The position numbers were made by a program, and so were the translations under genes. A stretch of DNA of 7,463 nucleotides, from the NCBI GenBank assembly GCA_023258775.1, contig JALQWJ010000068.1:1-7463 (forward strand), read 5' to 3'. This DNA comes from Burkholderiaceae bacterium (GTDB taxonomy: Bacteria > Pseudomonadota > Gammaproteobacteria > Burkholderiales > Burkholderiaceae_E). Under the pieces are notes generated by a model that did not search any database, was not told the origin of the DNA, and saw only the letters and a list, made by a program, of their open reading frames with translations. This document shows, piece by piece, positions 1 to 5,569 of this stretch; position 1 is the stretch's first letter, and each line of letters begins with the position of its first letter.

Positions 1-1
1 T

Positions 2-502
2 TCGGATGCCGACTCCTTTTACGATGCGGTAAGCATCTCGATTGACGAGTTGGCGTACTGGCTGCCTTGGTGTAAGCCTGATTACTCGATTCGAGAGGCC
101 AGAGCGTGGATGGAGTTCGCTTCAGAGGCATGGGAATCGGGTCGGGAGTATCCGCTGGGCGTTTTTGAAGCTGCTTCTGGGAAAGTCGTTGGGGGTACGG
201 GTGTAAACCACATCAATAAGGACTATCGCACCGGCAATATCGGCTATTGGGTCAGTTCGCGTTACACCGGAAAAGGCATCGCACGGTTTGCTGCGTGCAA
301 GTCTGCGGTACTAGGTTTTGAGGAACTTGGGCTTACCCGACTAGAAATTGTGGTGCTGACACATAACAAAGCGAGCGCTCGGGTTGCAGAGGCGCTCGGT
401 GCGAGATTTGAGTGCGAGGCCCGTAACAGGCTTTACTTTCAAGGACGACCGCACAACGCTTTTGTGTATTCACTTGTGCCAGAGGACTGTAGAAAGCACT
501 AA
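2..502 (+). CDS. RimJ/RimL-type GNAT N-acetyltransferase, 5' end outside window
   Basis: This is a GNAT-fold acetyltransferase of the RimJ/RimL type, which moves an acetyl group from acetyl-CoA to a protein N-terminus or small amine; the substrate cannot be told from sequence. The frame is open to the left edge, and the residues before the TTG at 50 (SDADSFYDAVSISIDEL) fit the N-terminal region of the family, so the true start lies upstream and that TTG is not the start. The LPWCKPDYS stretch is typical of the family. Motif A, with the acetyl-CoA pyrophosphate loop RYTGKG (pattern R/QxxGxG/A), is at about 260-277. It is followed by the usual helix and the NKASARVAEALGARFE segment near 370-414. 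The protein ends with TAA at 500-502, so the C-terminus looks complete. Family assignment is firm; substrate is unknown. Confidence 0.85.
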   Translation, partial: SDADSFYDAVSISIDELAYWLPWCKPDYSIREARAWMEFASEAWESGREYPLGVFEAASGKVVGGTGVNHINKDYRTGNIGYWVSSRYTGKGIARFAACKSAVLGFEELGLTRLEIVVLTHNKASARVAEALGARFECEARNRLYFQGRPHNAFVYSLVPEDCRKH

Positions 503-504
503 TG

Positions 505-663
505 AATCAGGATTGCGCCTAGGTGTCTTAAGTGATAGCGAGAGCGATCGACGAGGGCAAGTTATTGAGAGTGACTGCGCTTACTGGTAGCCCATCAAAG
601 CGGTTTTATGTGCGTGACGGTTTTCGCCTCGTTGGCTCCGATCGTTGGCACGACTTCTACATG
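505..663 (+). pseudogene. GNAT acetyltransferase C-terminal remnant (frameshifted)
   Basis: From the GTG at 532 one frame encodes VIARAIDEGKLLRV followed by SPSKRFYVRDGFRLVGSDRWHDFYM. This matches the last helix and strands of a GNAT domain, where a conserved Asn/Ser-Pro..FY...GF pattern binds acetyl-CoA. A TAA lies immediately before that GTG, and the upstream piece GLRLGVLS sits in a different frame at about 508-531. It could be the decayed acetyl-CoA loop, joined through a frameshift near 531. There is no ribosome binding site and no room for the first two thirds of the domain, because an intact GNAT gene ends at 502. After Met at 661-663 the frame continues into unrelated sequence and stops at 741. 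I read it as a decayed gene copy. Confidence 0.5.
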
Positions 664-778
664 CTCGATCCATGTCATTGGAAAGTTTGGCTTTCAACTT
701 GTTGCAACACCGGATCGGTTTATGGAGGGTTCATACGTTAACGGTTTTAATCAATACGACTTTAGCCTGTCGTATCGA
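662..778 (+). pseudogene. Possible second GNAT tail remnant
   Basis: In the frame starting at 608, the segment SIHVIGKFGFQLVAT followed by PDRFMEGSYVNGFNQYDFSL resembles the C-terminal end of another GNAT protein: a helix, then K.GF.LV.T, then a G.Y.(D/N) strand. It is in a different frame from the 532-663 remnant and starts exactly where that one loses resemblance. It may therefore be a separate tail fragment, or the same gene after another frameshift. No start codon, ribosome site or upstream domain belongs to it. The frame then runs open, antisense to the small membrane protein gene at 762-1034, which is not meaningful. The resemblance is short and judged by eye. Confidence 0.3.
754..775. 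repeat. 7-bp hairpin (ATACGAC/GTCGTAT)
   Basis: ATACGAC at 754-760 and GTCGTAT at 769-775 form a perfect 7-bp inverted repeat with an 8-nt loop. The stop codon of the minus-strand small membrane protein (762-764) lies in the loop. There is no T-run after the stem on either strand, so a classical intrinsic terminator is not supported. It may still act as a 3'-end hairpin. Confidence 0.35.
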
Positions 779-1034
779 ACAGTCTTTTATCTACATCGTT
801 ATCTTGATACCGACTTTGTTTTTGATGGCAGTAGCCGGCGTAGGCAACGCCAAGACAGGATAGGCCAAGGAGCACCCACATCGCGCGTAGAGCCCAGCCT
901 TGATGCTGCACTTGTAGCGAATCAAACCAGATATAAAGAAAAGGCAGACTTGAGGCCGCAAACAAAACCGAGAGCAAAGCAGACAGTATTGCCAGCGGTA
1001 GAGCCAACAATCGAGCATAAAACCTTTTCGGCAT
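762..1034 (-). CDS. Small two-helix membrane protein, hypothetical
   Basis: This 90-residue protein is not one I can assign to a family. It has a positively charged start (MPKRFYAR), a first hydrophobic segment at about residues 8-33, a short loop, a second hydrophobic segment at about 48-67, and a charged C-terminal tail rich in D, K, R and Q. This is the layout of a small inner-membrane protein with two transmembrane helices. I chose the ATG at 1032-1034 because a perfect GGAGG lies on the minus strand at 1044-1048, nine bases upstream. A TTG two codons earlier would sit only three bases from that site. It stands alone, convergent with the GNAT remnants. The ribosome site and clear membrane topology argue that it is real; no function can be given. 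Confidence 0.6.
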   Translation of the reverse strand: MPKRFYARLLALPLAILSALLSVLFAASSLPFLYIWFDSLQVQHQGWALRAMWVLLGLSCLGVAYAGYCHQKQSRYQDNDVDKRLFDTTG

Positions 1035-1056
1035 CGACAACAGCCTCCAAACGCTA

Positions 1057-1252
1057 GGCGATCTAAAGACGCTAGAAGAAGTGGCAACTAATTGGCCATC
1101 AAGTTAGCATAAGTAACGATCTGCATCAGTATGCCTGAATCCATTGGGGGGAATCGGTTGCCTAGACCTGCTACGCGTCAAACAAGGATAGCCCAGATCA
1201 AATCATGCTCGAATATGGTATCGGTTTAGGAAAACATCGTTGTCGTAATCGT
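1057..1252. other. Spacer without recognisable gene
   Basis: Only very short open frames occur here, for example an ATG at 1131 with 33 codons and no ribosome binding site. It would hold any promoter for the minus-strand gene ending at 762 and for the plus-strand ORF at 1264. I could not pick out a convincing -35/-10 pair, an RNA gene or a repeat. Confidence 0.5.
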
Positions 1253-1259
1253 AGGAGGT
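1253..1259 (+). promoter_or_regulatory. Strong Shine-Dalgarno AGGAGGT
   Basis: A perfect AGGAGGT lies four bases before the GTG at 1264-1266. It is the strongest ribosome binding site in this part of the window and decides the start of a short ORF that would otherwise be overlooked. Confidence 0.7.
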
Positions 1260-1263
1260 AGAC

Positions 1264-1413
1264 GTGCCAAAGCTACCAATCAAAACCCTCACCATCACAT
1301 ACGTTTGTACTCAGTCGTTAGGTGCTGGCTTCATTCTCTTTTATGCACATTCATTGCCCGAAATGGTTACATCGCACTTTGACATAAATGTCGCGAAAGC
1401 TTTGCGAATGTGA
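1264..1413 (+). pseudogene. Truncated DUF1648-like membrane protein N-terminus
   Basis: The GTG at 1264 begins a 49-codon ORF. It encodes a short basic N-terminus (MPKLPIK), one membrane segment at about residues 9-29, then LPEMVTSHFDIN. The pattern hydrophobic segment, LP..V..HF, then an Asp/Gly region is what I know from the N-terminus of DUF1648-type membrane proteins, where it continues as G.(P/A)(D/N)GWMS and further helices. Here the frame gives VAKALRM and stops at TGA 1411-1413, so at least two thirds of the usual protein is missing. I see no continuation of the family in other frames downstream. It may be a decayed gene that kept its start signals, or a genuine one-helix small protein. 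The family match is short and judged by eye. Confidence 0.45.
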
Positions 1414-1520
1414 AAGCTAAGTGCTTGGATTTGAAGTTTATGGCCATACCAAATTCTGTAACAAATAGGTTTACGGGCGTGTTAGACATCCCGCCCATCA
1501 AGATGACCTGCCGATCGTGA
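1410..1520 (+). CDS. Possible overlapping small ORF, 36 aa
   Basis: A GTG at 1410-1412 overlaps the TGA of the preceding ORF (GTGA), the arrangement used for translational coupling. The frame runs 36 codons to TGA at 1518-1520, and its product begins VKAKCLDLKFMAIPNSV. I recognise no family, and the sequence shows no membrane segment. It might be only the shifted continuation of the broken upstream gene. Confidence is low because of its length. Confidence 0.2.
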   Translation: MKAKCLDLKFMAIPNSVTNRFTGVLDIPPIKMTCRS

Positions 1521-1547
1521 TGAAATAGGAACAGGCGAGCACTGCTC

Positions 1548-1700
1548 ATGGCTATCGCTATTAAAGCGCTGGAGTCTTGGCTAAATAAGCGTACTGAACG
1601 TTTCGGTCGCTGCCGGGACCACGGCTTCAGCAGGGATAAAGCTCGGGGCTGTCAGCTGACATGTATCGCTGTGCTAAGGATAAGGCGGTACGGCGTTTAA
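1548..1700 (+). CDS. Possible small basic ORF, 50 aa
   Basis: An ATG at 1548 opens 50 codons ending in TAA at 1698-1700. The product is basic (about 12 Arg/Lys) with no membrane segment, starting MAIAIKALESWLNKRTERFG. There is no convincing ribosome binding site. Its end overlaps the 3' end of the minus-strand gene at 1674-2096 by 27 bases. It may be a fragment of a larger lost gene or chance; I recognise no family. Confidence 0.2.
   Translation: MAIAIKALESWLNKRTERFGRCRDHGFSRDKARGCQLTCIAVLRIRRYGV
1650..1661. repeat. 12-bp perfect palindrome TGTCAGCTGACA
   Basis: TGTCAGCTGACA is its own reverse complement. It lies 13 bases beyond the stop codon of the minus-strand gene at 1674-2096. It is too short and lacks the T-run needed for a terminator, so its role, if any, is unknown. 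Confidence 0.4.
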
Positions 1701-2096
1701 TCCTAGCTTTGAGTCAGAACGTGAGATAACGAGTAAACCAATACCAATAAAGAGGGGGATCATGCCAATGGCCCAGAACCAATCGTTTGGTTGCATGACT
1801 AAGAACAACAAACTTAGCGCAGCACCGACCGCAATGTTTATCACACCTGCACGAAGCGATGATCGTGGTGTCCAGTTGCGAGCGGAGTTTGTCGCGTGAA
1901 GTTGGTTAAGTTCGTCGAGCAAACTTTCTGGGATCGGCCGGCCAAGTTCGGATAGATGCCTAAGGGTTTCGTGGAGCAAGGTGGCGTTGTGCATCCGAGT
2001 TCGATTAGACCAAATGATTGCAACGATTGGGATCGATAGCGCCAAAATGGGAATTAAAAATGGAGCGATATGCTTTAGCGTTGTTCCAAAATCCAT
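1674..2096 (-). CDS. DUF6249-type three-helix membrane protein
   Basis: This 140-residue protein has one hydrophobic helix at about residues 10-29. A soluble linker of about 50 residues follows, containing LLHETLRHLSELGRPIPESLL, then two closely spaced helices at about 83-101 and 105-126. The heptad-like helix with a G.PIPE.LL motif, then a basic R(S/G).LR.G entry into paired helices ending IGMIPLFIGIGLLV, is the pattern I associate with DUF6249, a family of unknown function. The start at 2096 is supported by GGAGA on the minus strand at 2105-2109, eight bases upstream. The length suits the family and nothing looks broken. It follows the phosphodiesterase gene on the same strand after a gap of 177 bases, so co-transcription is possible but not shown. 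Function is unknown. Confidence 0.65.
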   Translation of the reverse strand: MDFGTTLKHIAPFLIPILALSIPIVAIIWSNRTRMHNATLLHETLRHLSELGRPIPESLLDELNQLHATNSARNWTPRSSLRAGVINIAVGAALSLLFLVMQPNDWFWAIGMIPLFIGIGLLVISRSDSKLGLNAVPPYP

Positions 2097-2154
2097 GACT
2101 CAAATCTCCAACATTAAAGACTAAACTACAGTTCACATAATACCCGCGCCACCG

Positions 2155-2173
2155 AGAAGTACTTCTAGTACTT
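2155..2173. promoter_or_regulatory. Tandem AGTACTT palindromic elements upstream of 2096 gene
   Basis: AGAAGTACTTCT at 2155-2166 is a perfect 12-bp palindrome. AGTACTT occurs at 2158-2164 and again at 2167-2173, nine bases apart. They lie about 60 bases upstream of the DUF6249-type gene on the minus strand, where a regulator could bind. No partner regulator is visible, so this is only a candidate operator. Confidence 0.25.
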
Positions 2174-2238
2174 GCGATAAACCGACGATTGTTGCGACGG
2201 GCTAACGTATCGGAAGACGATGTGTTTGACGACTTCCC

Positions 2239-2264
2239 AATGACCAAAAGGGGAAAATGTCATT
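2239..2264. repeat. 6-bp hairpin downstream of phosphodiesterase gene
   Basis: AATGAC at 2239-2244 and GTCATT at 2259-2264 can pair around a 14-nt loop. It lies 10 bases past the phosphodiesterase stop codon. On the minus strand it is followed by GGGAAG, not a T-run; the short T-run follows it on the plus strand, where no gene precedes. I therefore do not call it a terminator. Confidence 0.3.
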
Positions 2265-2273
2265 TTTCATTAG

Positions 2274-3296
2274 CTAGTCCGTGCTCATCATTCGCCGGTG
2301 CGTTGCGACCAGGTCGATTCGGTCTGTCCAGATTCCTCCAGCGAAGCTTTTGGGCACTGCCTTGAGCTGTTCAACCGTATCTATGCCTGCGGGGAAGTGG
2401 CTTTTTGAGCCATAAGGGCCTCGCAAATAGACCTCACTGCCTGCCAAGTGCATACGCTCCACAAATCGGTTGGGCCAGCCCCAAAGTAGGGTAGCGTAAT
2501 TCTCAGGAATCAAAATCAGTGTGTTGTGGCAAGCCTGTGGCACGATTCCTATCCAACCGTAAGCGACATAGCGTGTCATGCACTCCATGAGACGCTTTTT
2601 GCCCATTGTCTTCATGTTGGGCATTTCGCTTGACAGCGTGTTCTCAGGTTCATCGCCGCCGTAAGACATGAGTCGAGCTTGGTGTTCTGTTGGTAACTGC
2701 TTAAGGCGTTTAGCCAGTTGGCGTCCCTCTTCTGGGTCCCTGGACTTGATATTGATCAGAAAACGCTTATCGGGAAATCGTTCAAAAACCTCATCGAGCG
2801 TTGGCATCGCACCAACAAACTTTCCCCGGAAGGGATAGGTGGCTCCACCGTCGGCGCTGTATCCATAGCCTATATCAAGGGTCTTCAGATAGGCCATTGA
2901 TTGCTTACGCGTTACGCCTTTTCCATTCGTTCGGCAGTCGATGGTCCAGTCATGAAACACCGCAAACTGCCCATCAGTTGTTGGATGGATATCCAACTCC
3001 ACCACATCAGCTCCCAATTCGAAGGCCGCTGCCATACTGTCAAGCGTGTTTTCAAGATAGCCGTGTTCAGGTAAATGGATGCGGTTGGCGGTGCACGTAT
3101 CACTTTCGAGATGCTCGCGCGTGTAGGTTTGATGTAATCCACGATGTGCAAGGATGGTTGTTTTCGCCTCATAAGAAGACCACCAACTTGCATTCGCAAG
3201 CCAAGCGACACCTACTAGCGCTAATAATGCACACGCTACGATGCCAGAGTAGACAAGCAGTCTAGGCATATGAACACGCTTGATTGTTACGATCAT
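2274..3296 (-). CDS. Membrane-anchored glycerophosphodiester phosphodiesterase (GDPD family)
   Basis: GDPD enzymes hydrolyse glycerophosphodiesters to glycerol 3-phosphate and an alcohol, using two catalytic histidines and a divalent metal. The signature residues are all present, numbered from the ATG at 3296: LAHRG with His51 and Arg52, LENT with Glu82, VELDIHPT with Glu100 and Asp102, and FHD with the second catalytic His115. A late GGIWTDRID segment matches the end of the TIM barrel. About 28 residues separate HRG from ENT, the usual insertion position. Residues 12-34 form one hydrophobic helix, so the domain is probably held on the outer face of the inner membrane. At 340 residues it looks complete. 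Neither the ATG at 3296 nor the next at 3269 has a good ribosome site, so the exact start is open. Substrate is not predictable. Confidence 0.88.
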   Translation of the reverse strand: MIVTIKRVHMPRLLVYSGIVACALLALVGVAWLANASWWSSYEAKTTILAHRGLHQTYTREHLESDTCTANRIHLPEHGYLENTLDSMAAAFELGADVVELDIHPTTDGQFAVFHDWTIDCRTNGKGVTRKQSMAYLKTLDIGYGYSADGGATYPFRGKFVGAMPTLDEVFERFPDKRFLINIKSRDPEEGRQLAKRLKQLPTEHQARLMSYGGDEPENTLSSEMPNMKTMGKKRLMECMTRYVAYGWIGIVPQACHNTLILIPENYATLLWGWPNRFVERMHLAGSEVYLRGPYGSKSHFPAGIDTVEQLKAVPKSFAGGIWTDRIDLVATHRRMMSTD

Positions 3297-3602
3297 GGTT
3301 TAAAAGTCCGCTACCTTGACTCACTTTGCGGTAAAGAACTCGACAAAACCCGCAAATTACCTTGTAATTACTGCATAGATGATATAAAGCGTAGAAAGTA
3401 AAAGTAAGTGATTAAGCGGAGTAATATATAGAATAAAAAGCGATCCAGTAGAAGCCACATTAATACTTATTATGCTTGAAGCTATAACTAATAAAATCAT
3501 ATACAACAGAAGTATGTATCGAAGAATGGTATTGGTGTAATAAAAGATGTAATGGTTAGCGCTACTTGTTCAATTCAAAGCCCGATTTCGGTTCGACAAG
3601 GC
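3297..3602. other. AT-rich spacer
   Basis: This spacer is clearly richer in A+T than both flanks, roughly two thirds by eye between 3340 and 3560. It has only A-rich, stop-dense frames on the plus strand. The minus strand holds one short hydrophobic open frame (separate entry). I see no RNA gene. The upstream region of the phosphodiesterase gene lies at its left end, but no promoter pair stands out. Confidence 0.5.
3357..3500 (-). CDS. Possible tiny membrane ORF, 47 aa
   Basis: The minus strand is open from a stop at 3570-3572 to TAA at 3357-3359. The only ATG is at 3498-3500, giving 47 residues: one hydrophobic run (MILLVIASSIISINV), a short STGS turn, and a second long hydrophobic run ending IYAVITR. 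There is no ribosome binding site. T-rich DNA translates into hydrophobic residues by default, so this may be an artefact. The open stretch in such AT-rich sequence, with a two-helix layout and charge only at the end, keeps it worth listing. No family recognised. Confidence 0.22.
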   Translation of the reverse strand: MILLVIASSIISINVASTGSLFILYITPLNHLLLLSTLYIIYAVITR

Positions 3603-3728
3603 TTAAAGGAACCCCGCATCGAGCTTTTTGCGCGCTGCCTCCATAAGCCCAGATAGAGCAAAAGCAGCGGTGGCTGACAGCTCGACAAGCAGGCGAAGGG
3701 TGTCTTCCCATGATTGAGGTGCGTACAT
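3603..3728 (-). pseudogene. N-terminal fragment of TRIC-type cation channel (YadS/YicG-like)
   Basis: From the ATG at 3726-3728 the frame encodes MYAPQSWEDTLRLLVELSAT, then AAFALSGLMEAARKKLDAGFL and stops at 3603. The segment (G/A)TAAFALSG..EA.RK.(L/M)D is the first transmembrane helix and loop of the TRIC/UPF0126 family, small channels that normally continue VGV...TA.GGGTLRD and have about 200 residues. Everything after the first helix is missing, and the AT-rich sequence beyond the stop shows no trace of it. The frame also extends upstream to an ATG at 3797, but that part has no family resemblance. It cannot form a channel and is best read as a decayed remnant. Confidence 0.55.
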
Positions 3729-3797
3729 ATGAAGGTTATGTTGCCTTTGTCGTTTTGCCAAAGTATTAGCTGTAAGCGCCAGGGTCAAGACAAACAT

Positions 3798-3987
3798 GCG
3801 CTCAAAGCGGCGTCATGCAGGATGTGCACTCGCACAAAGCCAGAAAGGCGTCGCGGTCTGTACGGTGTGCTCGGATCGCGCCGCTTATTCGTCCAACTGG
3901 CCCTTGATACAACATACGAGCGATTCAACGCAAAGTCAGTGCTGACACTAGCGTCCAAGGGCAAGATGCCATGCGTGTAAACCGCAA
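3798..3987. other. Spacer without recognisable gene
   Basis: Open frames here are shadows of neighbouring frames with no family resemblance and no ribosome sites. It lies between the divergently oriented TRIC remnant and the peptidase gene, so promoters for both could be here; none is convincing. Confidence 0.4.
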
Positions 3988-3996
3988 TGTGATAAT
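3988..3996 (+). promoter_or_regulatory. Possible extended -10 (TGTGATAAT) of peptidase gene
   Basis: TGTGATAAT matches an extended -10 element (TGn plus GATAAT). No -35 hexamer occurs at the usual distance. It would place the transcript start near 4003, 49 bases before the preferred ATG at 4052. Weak evidence. Confidence 0.2.
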
Positions 3997-4051
3997 CCAC
4001 TTGGAAAGGCATATTGTCATGCCACATCGGTTTTCACGCTCGGAACTTCTC

Positions 4052-5509
4052 ATGAAACAGAAATTAGTACGTAACTTCAGCATATCGCATGGCCTTGGCA
4101 CTGCCTTTACCGCACTTGCCTTAACTGTAGCGACAAATGTGCATGCGCAAGCACTGCGCGCTTTGCCTATTTGGTCCGCTGAAGAGATGAAGGCGCAATG
4201 TGATCGAGGGTTAGCCGATGCAGCAACGGCGGTCGATGGTTTGAAAGCGCTTGATGCGAAGGGGGACATTAAGCGCACACTGCTCGAATTCGATGCGCTC
4301 GGTGGAATCATTCAAGATGTAGCCTCGATTGCGGGCCTAATGATGAGCACTTCACCCCACGCAAGCGTGCGCACTGAAGCGAGCAATTGCTCAAAAAAGT
4401 GGAATGCATATTGGACTGCGCTTTATCAAGATAGCGACCTGTTTGCGAAGTTACCAAAGCAAGGTGGCGATGCCATTGATCAAAAGTACTTAAATGATCT
4501 GCGCAGGCGATTTGAATCATCGGGTGTTCAGTTAGATGTTTCAAAGCAAGAGATGGTTCGTAAAATTAGAAAGGAAATCAATGATCTAAATTTGGAATTT
4601 GAGCGAACACTCCGTGACAACATTACCAAGGTGGCATTCACATCTGACGAAGTGCGGGGCGTGCCAGCCCAGGTTCTAGACAAGGCAGGCCGAGACGAAC
4701 AGGGGCGATACCTACTTGGGTTTAGCTACCCGGAGTACATACCCTTTATGGATTCTGCTGATAATGACGAGGCCAAGAAGCGCTATTACATCGCCTTCAC
4801 TAATCGTGGGGGGGCTCGTAACGTGGAAATCCTGGCGGAGTTAGCCGTTTTACGTGATCAATTGGCTAAAGTTATGGGATATACAACCTATGCCAGTATG
4901 GTGACCCAAGACCGAATGGCCGCTAACCCACAGGCTGTCATCGCCTTTCTTGAGAGCGTAAGGAAGGCGGCTGAGCCTCGCGAGGCCAAAGAGCTCGATG
5001 AGATCAAGGCCTTTATGACGGCTCAAGGTGCTAAAGAAACACTTAGTCGATGGAATATTGCCTATTGGCAAGCGAAGTTGCGCCAGTCCCGGTATCAAAT
5101 CAATCAAGAAGAATTGAGGGCATTTTTTCCGACGCAAGCATCCATTGAGTTTTCATTGGACATTGCCTCCGAGCTTTATGGTGTCGCATTCAATCGGACA
5201 ACGCTACCCACTTGGCACGAGTCAGTCACCGTGTGGGAGGTCAGACGAAAGGGGGCGATGGCCAACGATCAACCCCTTGGATTGATTTATTTGGATCTAT
5301 TTCCTAGAGCGGGGAAGTTCACTCACGCTGCAGCCTTTCCAACACGTGGGGTAAGCCGCGTTTTGGGTCGCAAGCCAATTTCTGTCATGGTGGCAAACTT
5401 CAATGACAAGGGACTTAACTATTCAGAGTTAAGAACATTGCTTCACGAGTTTGGACACATCTTGCACGGTGTACTTTCTGATACAAGGTATCTGGGACAC
5501 CCCCCCGCG
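4052..5509 (+). pseudogene. Exported M3-family zinc metallopeptidase, 3'-truncated
   Basis: M3 peptidases (oligopeptidase A/Dcp/thimet type) cleave short peptides within a closed, mainly helical chamber. From the ATG at 4052 the protein starts with a basic stretch, a hydrophobic core (TAFTALALTVA) and VHA-QA, an apparent signal peptide cut near residue 34, suggesting a periplasmic enzyme. A second start at 4019 has a better ribosome site (GGAAAGG, 4003-4009) but would give an unusually long leader. The family body follows, with GLIYLDLFPRAGKF, then MVANFNDKG, then the zinc site LLHEFGH, whose first His codon is at 5444-5446. Family resemblance fades after SDTRYL, near 5490-5500, where (A/S)xAGT...DFVEAPSQ should follow. 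The third zinc ligand and roughly 200 residues are therefore gone. The frame runs into the IS and stops at 5533. The product should be inactive. Confidence 0.85.
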
Positions 5510-5527
5510 TCAGAATTGTTGTCGCCT
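5506..5527 (+). repeat. IS left terminal inverted repeat
   Basis: CGCGTCAGAATTGTTGTCGC followed by CT pairs with the right end (7144-7165), with mismatches at positions 8, 9 and 12 of 22. Confidence 0.7.
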
Positions 5528-5558
5528 CGATAGGAACCGATAATTCGGGGGCGATGAT

Positions 5559-5564
5559 GAGGAA
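5559..5564 (+). promoter_or_regulatory. Ribosome binding site of orfA (GAGGAA)
   Basis: GAGGAA lies five bases before the ATG at 5570 and fixes the start of orfA. Confidence 0.6.
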
Positions 5565-5569
5565 CGAAG

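Noticed and set aside
608..1057. Plus-strand ORF of 149 codons
   Set aside because: After about 778 it is antisense to the small membrane protein with a proper ribosome site; only its 662-778 part has a possible GNAT resemblance.
500..1673. Integron cassette array (small ORFs, GNAT pieces)
   Set aside because: Looked for paired RYYYAAC/GTTRRRY attC cores around the small ORFs; only an isolated GTTAGAC near 1482 was found, with no folding partner.
2005..2247. Minus-strand ORF of 80 codons overlapping the DUF6249 gene start
   Set aside because: It is out of frame with a supported gene, has a Ser/Arg/Asn-rich composition and no recognisable features.
2718..3265. Plus-strand ORFs antisense to the phosphodiesterase
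   Set aside because: They are shadows of a gene with all catalytic motifs intact on the other strand.
3588..3597. GGTTCGA resembling a tRNA T-loop
   Set aside because: The flanking bases do not form a T-stem and no acceptor or anticodon arm is present upstream.
3925..4311. Minus-strand ORF antisense to the peptidase start
   Set aside because: It covers the signal peptide and N-terminus of the M3 gene in reverse and has no family resemblance.
5494..5540. Left IS end read as a primase remnant (PRVRIVVAS, like PARVKIVVA on the right)
   Set aside because: The similarity follows from the terminal inverted repeat. On the right, the Lys is one residue off the primase consensus, so these residues are better explained as IS sequence.
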